A DNA stretch of 64,000 nt, from assembly GCA_001600055.1 (NCBI GenBank), contig BCIV01000002.1, positions 314,287 to 378,286 of the forward strand, in the 5' to 3' direction. This document shows positions 24,674 through 36,702 of this stretch, piece by piece. Below the pieces are notes generated by a model. It searched no databases. It saw only the letters and a program-made list of their open reading frames with translations, and was not told the origin of the DNA. A program made the position numbers and the translations under genes. Source of the DNA: Filobasidium wieringae (taxonomy: Eukaryota > Basidiomycota > Tremellomycetes > Filobasidiales > Filobasidiaceae). Position 1 is the first letter of the stretch. Each line of letters begins with the position of its first letter.

Positions 24674-26076
24674 CCCTGTATCGCGGGTTGAATGGGTTCG
24701 CAGCGTTTCCGGAGGGAAATGTTTAGTTTGGTTGCTCGACCTAGAGTAACTTCTGAGCAGGTTCCGTTCCGTTCGTCTGGTATAAAGCAGGTATATTCAA
24801 TGCTAGTGTTGCTACTTTGCTTTTCGCAATGCTCATAAGAAGAGACTTTCGTGGGATGTCAAGTCGTCAAGGTGGTTCGTTGATCGCTTCGTGTATAAGC
24901 GGATCGCTACTTTAAGTTGCCGTTAGAGTTTCCAATTGCGCCACTTGAGCGTCGATACTGATCGTAGGTTACAAATCGGCCAAGCAAGAGTGGCAGGCGC
25001 TGCTGCACTCCTGAAACTCGCAGTCAAATGGACAAACGAGTTGCTCTGAACCTTGTCGCGTTTGTTGTGTTCGATCCGTATATCCGCTAGTAGTGATAGT
25101 CTCGCTGGTGTCAGTGATCGACGTCGTTACAGTGATGGGAGAGTGTACAGGCTACACTGAGTGGTCGATCAGATACAAGGCTGATGGTCAAACGAGTCCA
25201 AGCCGATTAGGTTTCCGAGTACGCCCACCATCACCACTCTGAATATCAGCGCACCTAAATCTGGCACAGCTGGTGCTTGATAGCGAGTGATCTGCGCTCA
25301 GACCGTGTCCCCGCGCCCCCAAAACCTGATGAACGCGCCGTTTGTTACTAACAGGAGCGGTTGTAGTCTGCTACTCAGCATACTTACCTTGGCAGCTCTG
25401 TTTCATTCAAGCCTTCAATTAGCTTGCAGGGGTCCTGGGGTCCTTCCCATTGCACAGCGACACATTGTCTTCAGGAAGGAACCTGGGATTGTGTGGCTTC
25501 GGCCATTCACTGGTTCAATGATGGATAGGCCTGTGGATCCCTTCGGGGATCTCGGGCTACTACCTTTTTGCTCAATGTCTTTTTACCATTTTAGTTGCTT
25601 GGGCGTCCCATTCAACCACTATACAACGCAGCTTTGATCATACCAATATCACGACACTGAATCACCGGACATTGCAGATGTCAGTGCTAGGTCTGTAGTA
25701 GTCCGTGCGCTCTTACCCTGTACCTTGCGTATCTTGCATGTCATATTGCACGTTTAGGTCACTCAAGCTAAATCGAGTAAATGACTTCAGTCGCGTCCGA
25801 AGGTCGCGCGGTTGTCGGATTGCCCAGATTTGAGTGATCATCTATCTATCTACCTTACACACCCCTAGTCCCTAACCTGTAGGAGTTTGACCACCTGACC
25901 ACCTCTTGTCACATTCGCCTTGGTTTTGTTCGACTGTTGAGGTATGCGAACTCCCTATATGAGTCGGAAAGGACCGTGCAGAACTGACAAGCCACACGTC
26001 TTGGCTTCTATCGACAACTTCTTCCTTCCTCTTCTCACTTTCCGACTCCCCTACAAACCTAAAAGAACAACTCGCC
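24674..26076. other. intergenic region upstream of two divergent genes
   Basis: About 1.4 kb between divergent starts. It holds a short TCTA repeat near 25839-25852 and pyrimidine-rich DNA just before the HP1-like ATG. The forward frame at 25287-25637 shows no family pattern and no good start. I see no gene. Confidence 0.45.
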
Positions 26077-27297
26077 ATGTCTGAAGCTGGATCCAAGCGA
26101 GGCTCAGCCGCTCCGGTCTCTACCAACGGGGCCGAGAAGACTGCCAACAACGATGCTATGGAGGTTGACACCCCTGTGAATGATCCTGTTCCTGCTGCTG
26201 CTGAGCCTGCGTCTGCAGAGGAAGTAGAAGATGCAGGAGATGTTGAGAATGCCGTCACAGCTGTTGAGGCTACCGAGAGCGTTTCCTCTGGTTCCAAGGA
26301 GAAGACTCAGACGAATGGGAAGCAAAAGGAACAGGTTGCGGACGATGAGAACGAGGATGCTGAGGAGGGGGACGAGGATGGTTCCGAATTAGACGAAGGA
26401 GAATTTGAGATTGAAAACATCTTGGACCACAAGAAGACGGGTGGGAAGGTGAGTGGGATTGCGACGTTGCTTGCTCGAAGGACGAGGGAGAGCTGAGATG
26501 GACCATCGATTTGACTACAGGGAAAGGCTGGATTCGAATGTTGGTAATCGATAACTAAACGACTGCTGAAGAGGAAACTAAAGAATAGAACTACATTTTC
26601 CTATAGATCTCGTCTCGTGGGTAGGATACGGACCTGAATTCAACGAATGGGTTCAAGAGGACAACTTGTGAGCAACCCATTTCTATACCGAACTAGACCT
26701 TCCTTTTCACCCGCTTAATCTCGTGTAGCGGTTCTCACGAACTCATCGACTCTTACTGGAGCAAGATGGGCGGAAAGCCGAGCAAAAAGGCTCAAACCCC
26801 CATGACTGGCTCAAAACGCAGACGAGGAGCTTCTTCCCCTCCTCCCACCACGGCTTCCAAGCGAAGCACCAGGAAAAAGGATAATGAGGAGGATGATGCC
26901 CAGGTCGGACAGTACGCGACGGAGTACAAGGATTCGATGGCTCCTTATGCCGACTTGAAGAACTGGGAGGAATGTGTAGACAAAGTTGAAACGGTCGAGA
27001 GGGGTGCTAATGAAAAGCTGACGGTTTATCTGTTGATGTGAGTCACGGTCGTGACGGTTGCAATCGCTACGATTCCGAAAGTTCTGACTGATCTCGCATT
27101 TTTTCTCTGCTCGAATAGGACTGGAGGTGAGAAATGCGCTCAGCCTGCAGCCGTTGCAAACGCTCGATGCCCTCAAAAGATGCTCAAGTTCTACGAGAGC
27201 CATCTCAAATGGCGATCAGGTCAGTCTATGTCGAGCGTTGCGTAAACGGACACCAGACTGACGATCCTCTTCATATTCTGACTCTGCAGTAAAGTAG
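26077..27297 (+). CDS. HP1-like chromodomain and chromoshadow protein
   Basis: This is a probable heterochromatin protein of the HP1/Swi6 class, binding methylated histone H3 through its chromodomain and dimerising through its chromoshadow domain. Exons are 26077-26448, 26521-26539, 26607-26667, 26729-27037, 27119-27219 and 27290-27297. The first 110 residues are acidic. The chromodomain reads EGEFEIENILDHKK, then, across a 19-nt exon, GKAGFEYLVSWVGYGPEFNEW, with the expected aromatic residues, and HELIDSYW. A basic hinge (KRRRGASS, KRSTRKKD) follows. The chromoshadow domain is NWEECVDKVETVERG ... LTVYLLM ... RCPQKMLKFYESHLKW. The frame across the 19-nt exon requires a GTTGGT donor at 26540. 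The more obvious GTAATC four bases downstream would create a stop. The protein ends two codons into the last exon (VK stop). Confidence 0.85.
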
Positions 27298-27569
27298 ATT
27301 GCGTCATAGCCACACAAGATCTTGCGTTAACCGACTCTCACTTCACAATGCTTCCGAGGATTTTTCCAACGTTCCGACCTCCTTCGCTCTCGGAAGGTAT
27401 AAGATTTAACTTGTCTCGTCCATGTAACTACAACATCAGGAACGTCTCTATTCGATTATCCATTTCCGTCTCAGCCCATCGTACAACGTATTAGGTCTCA
27501 CGTCGGTGCTTATCACTATACAACGAATCTTCTCCCGACGTACAACAATGTCAAAACAAGAAGAGTGGA

Positions 27570-29235
27570 TCAATCCAGGCCGTTTGCGTAAGAATCCAAA
27601 CCAAAGGGGACCCGGGAATCGCCTGTCAGCAGACAAGCTAGTTCTTCATCCACCGTTTTTCGCGCGATCATCTCCATTTCTCTTGCAAAAGTGATCATCA
27701 GTTTCTATAGGAGAAAAACCACAACGATCTCAGTTTCGAGTCTCCCGCTAGTACCGAACACTTCTCCGGAAAGCGAGAGAAACCTGGACTTACTTTGAAT
27801 TTGGCATCCATCCTCATGACCTGCTCAGCCGTCCCTATAGCCCAGGGAGTCTTCCCCATTCCAGCGCCCGGCACCGGTCCAATCGCGCTGGCAGTGCTCA
27901 TAGCACTGACCGTCCTTGCCTTTCCCAATCCAAAACTCGTCCCTCTTGGACTACCTGATCCGTTCCCTCTCGAAGCAGTTGGTGCGGAGGGGATTGGGGG
28001 CCTTATATTGCCGCCCGTCGATCGGACTGTGGGGACGTCGGAAGAGTTGGAGTTGGTACTCAGAAGAGGAAAAGGCGGGGCAATTGTAGGGCTTGGCCCT
28101 AAAAGGGCTCCGATTCGGAGGTAGAGTTGACGGATTATTTCACAGAGAGAGATGACCGTTTGGAAATAGTCCGGTACAAACGGCTATTCGCAATCAGGCC
28201 ACATATCAACATTCGCACCCTCCGCAAACCTGGTGGATCCCCTACTCACGATATTGGCAAGAACCAAACTAGTCTCCCCTGGATCCTGCATCATTCCAAA
28301 ATCACTACTAGATCCTGCTCTCCGATTAGGCCTTTGGCCACGAAACAAGTTTTTCTGCATGCATGACTTCTGGTTAGCTCCGGTTTGTGTCAGAGAGGGA
28401 AGGGGTGGACTGACCATGCCTTTCCCTCCTCCTCCTTCTGACCAGATATCCCATTCGTCCAGTACTCGGTTCAGCGCTCGGAGAAGGTCTAAGGGAGAGT
28501 TTATATCGAAGAGTGGGGAGAGGGACAGTCCGAGAGTAAACAGTTGTTTACATCTGATCGAAGAGATAGCTGAGATCAGTTCACATCCTCAAGCAGAGAC
28601 TTCTATGCTGAGAGAGCCGAACCGTTGTCGTAGCTTTGCTTGTCCCATGGTCGCTTCGAGATGCGATTCGATATCGTTTTTTGTTATTTGTATAGTGTGG
28701 AACCAAAGTTCATTACCGTCATGTGCTCTACGCAAGTACCACCACGAGGCTGTACGTTTATCCTAATGGGAAACGCCACGGTCAGACCTGCACTTTCTCT
28801 CTAAGGCAGACTAGACAATGCTTACGACCATAGCGATCAAACTCTCAGGCCCATTGATGATAGCACCCGACCCAGGACCAGTGGTAGGTGCAGCTGACTC
28901 TCGTTTCAGCCGAACGCTGGTTCCTTCTTTGTTAGGAGACGATCCTTCATGTATGGATTGGGAATCGATCTCGTTTGAAAAGGGAGATGACAATGGGTCA
29001 CGATAGGATGTTGGAGGTGTATGCCGTGAGAAAGTAGAGAGGAACTGGTTCTGCTGTTGGTTGTTTCACATCGAGAGGACGTCAGGCCTTGAGCCTTGAC
29101 ACCTACTTGGTAGAGGCTACTCACAGACGAAGTCTGTAACCCGAATCAAATTGTCAACATTAGTTTGTTTGTTCTTCCAGGGCTGATAACCTGCATTCAG
29201 CTTACCTTTCGCCGTACTATCGGTTTACTTGTCAT
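27570..29235 (-). CDS. unrecognised multi-exon gene with a 9-nt microexon
   Basis: I do not recognise the family, but the exon chain is convincing. It runs 29235-29206 (MTSKPIVRRK), a 9-nt exon 29133-29125 (TSS), 29053-28826 (QNQFLSTFSRHTPPTSYRDP...), then from 28762 (DKRTASWWYLRRAHDGNELW), KNLFRGQRPNRRAGSSSDF, PFVPDYFQTVISLCEIIRQLY and a last exon KLMITFAREMEMIARKT... to TGA at 27570. Each junction has GT/AG borders and the correct phase. Helical, aromatic and charged patterns in the middle and at the C-terminus suggest a folded, mostly alpha-helical protein, with a Ser/Gly-rich insert around 28000. One in-frame TGA near 28600 must lie in an intron. A 69-nt GTTCGG...CAG intron would remove it and keep frame, but this is the weakest junction. 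It shares a promoter with the Acinus-like gene. Confidence 0.6.
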
Positions 29236-29611
29236 ATCCGCATACTACCTTCTTGATGTACAGACTCGTGTGGCAGTAGAAAAACTGATGTTGCGTTTGG
29301 ATTAAACACCTGCAGAGCTACAGATTCGTCCATTACATCCAAGATCTGAAGTCCAGGTGACGTTTGACAGGTCGGCGAGAGGTCTCAGCTTTGATATTGT
29401 TGAAACGGTCCATCCAACTCGTCATATGTAAACCGAGTCGTGATTTATAGAATTTATAGATCATACGTCGCAGCCGTTTCCGTTCATACGTACAAGGCAA
29501 CCCAAACGCACAGGATTTAGCTGCCATAATGAACGTTGCAAGTTTAAAGGTGACAGGTCAGTTGGACTAGCGAGCCTTCTTTGCGAAGATCTTCAACTAA
29601 ATCCTTAATTG
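29236..29611. promoter_or_regulatory. divergent promoter of the microexon gene and the Acinus-like gene
   Basis: About 375 bp. A minus-strand frame at 29333-29527 begins with ATG and is Lys/Arg-rich, but it has no splice connection that I could find. The AT-rich segment just before 29612 (TTAATTGATGAATAATTATT) surrounds the start codon. I see nothing else. Confidence 0.4.
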
Positions 29612-31260
29612 ATGAATAATTATTCATCTATAGAACTCAGGGACGAGCTGAAAAAGAGGGGTCTTTCTACAGTAGGACTAAAGAAGGAGGTGAGATTGTT
29701 TGTTGTTATGATATCATGTGGAACTCTAGGCTGATACCCTCTTTGGGGACTTGTACAGCTAGCGGACAGGTTGACCCAATGTTTCGCAGACGCAGAGTTC
29801 CTTTCACGCCCCATCGCAGGACTGGAGCCAGAACAGCCAGTCGAGGATGAGCAATCAAAATCAGGAGATACAACAGGAATCCCAAATCCCGAAACTCCTG
29901 TCCCTCCAACAGAAACCTCAACCACCAACCCTCCTGCCGAAATCACCACTCCCACTCCTGAACCTGGTCAAGCTCAAGCAGAAGAATCAAACATTCCCGA
30001 AAAGGCTGAGAAGGATGAGACGGTACCTATCACTGACGACGAGGTTAAGGAACAAGTGCTGGGAGACAGTAATGGTGATCTAGGGGATGCGATGGAGGAT
30101 GCTGAAGAGGAGGGAAAAGCGGAGAGGAAAGAGGAACAAGCCGAGGAGATGAAGCAGAAATCGAACACTCTTGAGGAAGACAAAATGCAGGCCGTTGAGG
30201 AAGATGTCACTAAGGAAGAGAGCGATGAGTTCAAGACTGAGAATGCAGGTGAAAAGAGAAAACGTGATGATGAGGATGAGAAGATGGATATCGAGGCTAA
30301 GAAAGCAAGAATGGACGGAGATGTCGAGATGAGTCCAGGTATGCCACCTTTACCTTGCGTCCATACCATGGATACAATCTCACTTACCACACCGAACTGC
30401 TTCTACCCATCACTAGAACCAGAAGAAGAAGAACCCGTATCAGATCCATTCGAATCCATCTCGAACCCGCTCGAGCACGCCCAACATCCCCCTACTACCG
30501 CGCTATTCATTGACAACTTCAAGCGTCCGGTTGATCTCGTAGAGCTACGGGAACTTTTAGAGAGTCATGGAGAATTGGATGAGACGGTTATAGAAAGGGG
30601 AATCTGGTTGAGCGGGGTGAAAAGTCATCTTTACGTTGCTGTAAGTCGACCCACAACATCAAGTAGAGAAGGAATTGCTGATCGGCCCCAACTCCTGGTT
30701 AGTACAAAACGCAAGAATCCGCCACGAAAGCAGCTCTGGCGATACATGGCATGACTTTCCAACCGGTAGCGAAAACTACGCTCCATGTCGAATTCGTCCC
30801 TTCGTCACTTGTCCCATCATTGATCGCCGAGGAAGACGCGGCATGGAAGGACGGGCGAAAGCAAATGACCTTGGTGATAAAGACTGTTCCAGTAGGAGAA
30901 GGCTACCAAGGGACAAGCAGGAAGGTAGAAGTGATTGATGCTAGGCCTCCGGGCGGGATGCCTAATGGACAGGGAAGAAGAGCACCTCCTGGTCCTCCGC
31001 CTTTCACGCCTGCACGAGCTATGCCAGGTGTATCAGGCATTGGAGGAGTGGCTGTGACTGGCGCAAAGGGGAGACTGGGGGGAAGAGGGGCGCCGATAGT
31101 AGCGGGAGTCAATGCTACTCCAGTCGGATTCAGAGTACCGCCAAACGGGCCGATAGGTCGAGGTGGATTGCAGAACGGGCCGGTAAGAGAGACGAGGGGG
31201 TTCAAAAAGACAACAACACGGCCAGTGATATTTTGGCGAGAGGCTCCAGGCAAGGCCTGA
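29612..31260 (+). CDS. Acinus-like SAP-domain protein
   Basis: This is a probable nuclear RNA-processing factor related to Acinus, which sits in the ASAP complex (Acinus, RNPS1, SAP18) near the exon junction complex. Three exons (29612-29689, 29759-30640, 30703-31260) give 505 residues. The SAP domain is at the very N-terminus (IELRDELKKRGLSTVGLKKE then LADRLTQCFADAE), split by the first intron. An acidic Glu/Lys-rich middle with a KRKRDDEDEK nuclear signal follows. Near residues 220-300 comes an RRM-like region (TALFIDNFKRPVDLVELREL ... WLSGVKSHLYVAYKTQESA), then a Gly/Pro/Arg-rich tail ending in TRPVIFWREAPGKA. That last stretch matches the RSB motif idea, where Acinus contacts RNPS1/SAP18. 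Family assignment rests on the order SAP, RRM-like fold, RSB-like end. Confidence 0.75.
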
Positions 31261-31373
31261 ACAGTTGCAAGGGAAGCACATTAATGCTTGGATGGATAGT
31301 GTACAATTGGGCGTTTCTGCCCCTCATGACAAAATGCTAAATGATACCAGATATACAGCCCAAGAAGACCCGT

Positions 31374-33417
31374 CTATGCAATAGGAGACGCCTTCTTAGC
31401 CTTTTTCTTTTTCTTCTGTGCAGACTTTTTGTTGGAGTTCGGCACCGATTCTGAAACAACAGGTTGCACAGATGTTTCGGTCACCTTGCTTCGCTTTGTG
31501 GGTACTTCCGCCTCGGGCTCCGCAACTGGTTCAGTCTCTCTTAGTCGCTTCTTTCCGATGGCGCCACCCTTGATGAAACACGAGACAAAGAAACCGTTCG
31601 TACGATCTTCGCCCGGCACACAACAGATCACCGCATCCGCAACGTCTACCAGAAGGAAAAGTCCGTTAGTCTTGATGGGCAGAATAGAGCTCAAGATAGG
31701 CGACCCACTTTTATCGCCCTGAGTTGCCTCGACCCTACCTCGTCGTTCCCAGGTTGGTAATACCTCAGTTCGAGGCGCAATTTGCCAACCATATTCACGG
31801 GCTTCGGGGGAGTCAAGAGCTTTCATGACAACCTCTTCGTCCTCCTCGGTGTGTATCGAACAGGTCGAGTATACTATCCGTCTAGCGTTCGGGACTGTTG
31901 CGAGAACAATCGTGTCAAGACATGAGTGATATGTTTAGGTCGGATGACACTCACATTTCATAGCATGGCGAATCATTTGCAACTGAAATCCAGCTAATTT
32001 CTCCAGTCTTTCCGCCTTGACATCGTCATCCTCCGGTTCGCCCGCTACATAGACATATCAGTAAGTGGGGCTCTGTTGCCTATACATTCCGGTCTCATAC
32101 CATCTTCCAACAGATAATCTAGCCTGTTGACGATTCCAGAACCAGAACAACTTGGGTCGAGAAGACTGCACGATAAGAAGTATCAGACGTCTGCTCTTCG
32201 CTGCGAAAGAGGTTCGTACTCACATCCTGGTCACGCTCGTGTCATCTTTCGGCTTACTTTCCATGAAATCCGCTCTTTGGGCCTTGACGTTCTTACATCC
32301 GGCTCGTTCCAACATCTTTTCCAACGTTTTGAACCGCTGATGAGACCGTTCGTAGGCGTGGACTTTGCCCTGGTTTCCCATCAAAGCAGAGATGTAGGTG
32401 GTCTTGTTTCCAGGTGCAGCTCTAGATTGAAGACGTACTAGTCGCGTCAATTTCGCAGCAATGGAGACGGGTGTCATGATGTGCTCTTACGTTCCATCGA
32501 TAACCTCACCCTCGCCTTCTTCCCAATCGTGCATCAAAACCTTAGCAGGGAAACAACTCGCTTTGTCCTGCAGGATGATTCCACCGTTCGCATAATCCTG
32601 ATTCTTGTCGAACTTGGTTGTGAAAGGGAGAGCAAAGAGGTCTTCCGACAGGTGAGGATCTCGGAAGAAGGAGTTGGGGGGAACAGGATAAGTCGGTTCG
32701 GATAGTAAGGTATAGGATGGTCTGGCGGTGGTCATGTTACGCATGAAATCCTCTGTCGAGAGGATGTTGGTGTTACATCGGACATATCGAGGGATTTGTG
32801 CTGTGATGGCAGAGACGTCAGACATGTCCTCGCTTTAAGATCCACATGACAATGGCTGACTGGCAACATCTCCTCCCGAACGTTCCAACTCAGCTTTGCT
32901 CTTCACACCCTTTCTAATCTGCAACTTGACCAGCTCTGCCTTGAGTCGTGTTCCATGCCTCATGACTGCCGTCTTTGGCGGCCATTTGTCGCTGGCCTGG
33001 ATCCGGCATTCTTTCGAAAAGAGCAGATCTTGCAGCAAAACAAGTACCAGGCTCTTGGAAGATGGTGCGCCTTCTGGGACTTTGATCGGGAACACCTTCT
33101 TCTCCAGGGAAAGTAGGTTGACGGATGCTAATAAATCTTGAATGGTCGGCTTATCTATCTGATCAACAGGGCGGTTATGAGTGTTCTGCCGAACGACGTC
33201 TTGCAGCGTACGAACACTTCAGTGTCTCAATAACCACTGCCGATATATGCTATTAGCTAAACACCATGATCAAGAGCCGCCGGCCCTACTCACATGCCAA
33301 GATCCGCTTGCTCTCATTTCCTTGAGATACACCTGCTGCTGCGACTGACCCTTTCACGGACCCTTGCTTAGTGTCCAGATGGTCCAGAGCCAGAGCTGCT
33401 TGCTTGTAAAAGTTCAT
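31374..33417 (-). CDS. RCM1: 25S rRNA (cytosine-C5) methyltransferase, NSUN5 family
   Basis: This is a nucleolar SAM-dependent enzyme methylating a cytosine of the large-subunit rRNA. I chose ATG 33417 because it gives MNFYKQAALALDHLDTKQGS, which parallels the yeast Rcm1 N-terminus. An in-frame ATG at 33471 would add 18 residues. Splicing gives VIETLKYKPTIQDLLAS (GTTCGT donor), DLLFSKECRIQ, then IPRYVRCNTNILSTEDF, ILQDKASCFPAKVL, the SAM-site region AAPGNKTTYISALM, the motif IV area DPSCSGSGIVNRL with catalytic-pair cysteine, and RRIVYSTCSIHTEEDEEVV with the TC motif. The C-terminus is a basic nucleolar-type tail (KKKKKAKKASPIA). At least six introns are present. This is a standard gene with no sign of disruption. 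Confidence 0.88.
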
Positions 33418-34180
33418 CGCTGAGTGATGTGTCGCTAAAAGCTCTGGGTATGATCTACGATGTAAACCCATGACTGATGAACGACTGTTCAAGATGTTCA
33501 AACGATTTCTACCGACAATCTAAAATATCGCTAAATGTCAGGTTCATTCATTATCTATCAACCGCAGCTCGACGATGCCTCAGACACTATTCTCCCCTAA
33601 CAGCAATTCGTTTCAGCTTCCATATTTCGGGAAGATTGATGTGACTAGCATAACCAGACATGCCAGTTAACTGTCTATTCCCCTACAACTATTGCCATTC
33701 ACGATCGCAGCACACCCATCCACCCCATCGAAAAGCCTCTTTGAGTTCCAATTCCTTCCCAGATGAAGCCCAAGTTTAGGTGAATCACAAATGCTACATC
33801 CAATCCAGGCTCCTGAAGATAACCTTGTTTGGTGAGCATCATCCTCAAATCTGGGCTGGTTTGTGAGTTTGTAGACCTTGAAATTACAGCTCGACTACTA
33901 TATCCCAACGCAAAAGACAATGGTATAGCGGACAAAGTCAATATCCCCTTTGCGAAGGCTGTAATTTACACCATTTGCTGCTCCCGATGCATGGGATGAT
34001 TATTGAAACCTACTACGTCAAGAAGCAAGAAGAGAATATTGATATTATTTAGATGAGTTGCCCAGAAATCTAACTGGCTTTGATCGAGTCGCCGTAGAGC
34101 AGACATATGTTCAATGCCCAATCGAGGTGTAGTTATGCTAATTCATACAATCTAATTTCATCAAGTACCCAAAACATTTT
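33418..34180. other. intergenic region
   Basis: About 760 bp. It is mostly AT-rich near 34000-34170 and probably holds the RCM1 promoter and the 3' UTR of the membrane protein gene. A minus frame at 33699-33941 was examined and not accepted. Confidence 0.4.
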
Positions 34181-36702
34181 CTATTTCATTACGGCAGGAG
34201 ATGGAAGTGGTGGCATGGGGAATAGTTGCAACTCGCTCGCGCTAAATCTGGATTCGTTCGGAAGCGCTGGTAGCGATGGCACAGAGGGGATCATTTCGCC
34301 TCGCCGAGTTGAGCTGGTGGTAACAGCAGAGACGGGCATCGATTGTCGCTGTTTTCTTCTTGATGGATGCTCTGGCTCTACCGTTCCGATCGCTGACACG
34401 CTGTCCGAAGGCCAGATATCGGTCTCCGCTTCAAAGTCGGTAAAACGACCGCTGATCACGGAAGTTCCGACGACGGACATGGGGAGAATTGGAGCGCTCC
34501 TAGGTACGCCGGAGGACCCGGTAAAGGGCTGTTGGATTTGCATGGATCGTTGAGAAGCAAAGACGGAAGGTGGAGTTGCCAGGATAGATGAGAGCGACGG
34601 CGCTGTACTCCCAAGTCCAGAATATGGAGAGGCAATCCCAGGTCCGACCTCTTCCACCGCTCCATTACGAACATGAGGACCTAGCGCGGCATACTCGTCC
34701 CGCATCAAATACGTAGGGGCGCCTTCGCCGGTAGAGAACGGTACTCGTTGCTCCGAATACTGCGGCCGGCCTTGTTGGAAAGTCATAACATCCGCCATCA
34801 ATCTCATCAGATCGTCGCGACTCGCAGTGATGGTGCTACCGTCATGAAGAGCATCATGACTGCTCGTGGCGCTACGCGCTCGCGTCAGTTGTCGATCGTC
34901 CCATGGTCGAAGGGTCTGCCCGCTTCGAGGGCTTTTCCCCTGACCAGGGAACTGCATAGGGACAGGAGAAGCGAACGCTTTACTCGTCTCGTCTTCGTAG
35001 TAACTACCATCCGATCCAGCATAGAACGGAGGGGAGATATGAATTCCATTAGATTTATTGTTTTTGCGATTCCTTCCCCGTTTCAACCAGTAGAGCAGGA
35101 GGGAACAGATGAACAGAACAGCGCACGTTGCCGGTACAGCGATCACTACAGCCTTCCCTGCAGTAGTGGCAAGGAAAGAGGTGGATTTTACACCGGCAGG
35201 AGAGGAGGGATTGGGAGAGGTTGTATTTGCGCCACTGGAGTGGACACCGAAATGTGTCAGCCAACGTCCGCATTTGTGACGGATCTCCTTACGATACTTA
35301 CGGGAAAACTAGACTATCCTGTTGGGAGACTTGAACAACCACAAAATCCACTACTAGTCGCTTCCCTTCCGGTCCGTTGATAATACTAAGGTTTGTTCGT
35401 TGAGTAGGATCTAGCTGATCGTTCATGTAAATCATTTGATAGAAGTTGCGCCATGGTGCCTGATCATCGAGGTCGAATGAGTTCACGGCGAAGAAAACGG
35501 TATTAGGCCGCGTAGCTTACTGTGAGGTTCAGCTTGCTCATGACAGTCTGACCATTCAGGTTGATATTTGCTGTGCCGCTTTCGGGACCTGTCGTACCAT
35601 ACATGTACACCGCTTGACCTGGATGTCCAATCAACCGATCAGCCAGGATGCTATATGACGCGCTTGACTATTACCCACCCCGAAACGCGACCGAAAAACT
35701 CGCGCCCGCCTGTTCGGTAAAGGAGACGGACTTGTTGTAGAAACTACCCTGATTGATACTGGACATCTCGTCGGATGATGCAGCTTGATCAGAGCCTGTC
35801 GTGACGGTCTGGCCGTTTGAAGACGAGGAGATGGTGTTCCATGCAGAGTCGGACGGACCGAAGGAGATGGCAGGAACAGCATCGCGATCGGAAGCAGTTG
35901 AAGAAAGTTGGTTGAGGTATTCTTTTTGGGCGTCATCGACGGTAGCGTTCACCAAACTTGGTCACCAAGGCCGACCCATCAACCACCACCCTTTCGCATA
36001 ATCGTTGTGAGCAAACTCACCCCGTCGGTGTCCATCGTTCTCCGCTGATCCCCAAGAATTGAGTCGTATCCATTTCGTTCTGCTTGCGATATGTCACAGT
36101 ATGCACACCTTGAGGCAGACCTATCTTTTGGTAAGGATTGGTCTCGGTCGCACACGCGGGCTCGGGGCTGGACCCGTTAAAGGACACGGTGCTGGTGCAA
36201 TACGATGAGAGAGGAATGTCGAGGGTGAGAGATGTCGCTAGAGATTCCAAGGAAAAGGTACAGCAGTTTAGCAGCCATTTGACGATTGATCAAAACCACC
36301 CTACTTACCTGAAATGTTGAAAGTGATGGCCGCGTCCGAATGGTTCGAATAATGCAATGTTCTGTCATATCCATCCCCCCCGTCGACGAAACCCGAAGTC
36401 CAATGGTTGACACCGAACGCATCTGCCGAGTAGCGGAAGACGGGAGACCTGCGAACAATAGTAAGCCGTTAGATGCATATTAGATGCATACTATTCAGGT
36501 TCTTTTCAGTCCGGACTTGCGTGTCTGGAATCGAGAATTCCTGGTATGCCATTTTCGGTATTTCGTCCGGTAACTCTGGTAATGGGGCTTGGGAATAGGA
36601 GAAGGCGATATCGACCGCCTGAAATCGGAAGACGCAGCGTTCACGAATAGAGAACAAGAAGCTTACATCAATACGAGCTCGACCTCTCACCAAAGAGGGC
36701 AT
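34181..36702 (-). CDS. single-pass membrane protein with a two-lobed ectodomain
   Basis: The architecture is extracellular, then one membrane span, then a Ser/Pro-rich cytoplasmic tail. The ectodomain has two similar beta-rich lobes. One runs through HYSNHSDAAITFNIS, PYQKIGLPQGVHTVTYRKQN and TQFLGISGERW. The other runs through SFYNKSVSFTEQAGASFSV, AVYMYGTTGPESGTANI and KRLVVDFVVVQVSQQDSLVF. Both fit the galactose-binding-like fold of a large family of basidiomycete surface proteins of unknown function. N-glycosylation sites are frequent. The membrane span is VPATCAVLFICSLLLYWLKR (about 35070), followed by basic stop-transfer residues and about 280 mostly disordered residues ending in SPAVMK. 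The N-terminal start is unresolved: ATG 36702 is in frame with the first long exon but gives no signal peptide, and the exon junction near 36480 can be drawn in two ways. The real start may lie upstream. Confidence 0.62.

Noticed and set aside
33699..33941. Minus-strand frame faintly resembling a small Pmp3-like proteolipid
   Set aside because: The hydrophobic N-terminal half of Pmp3 is missing and the match is limited to scattered residues; no good start or splice partner.
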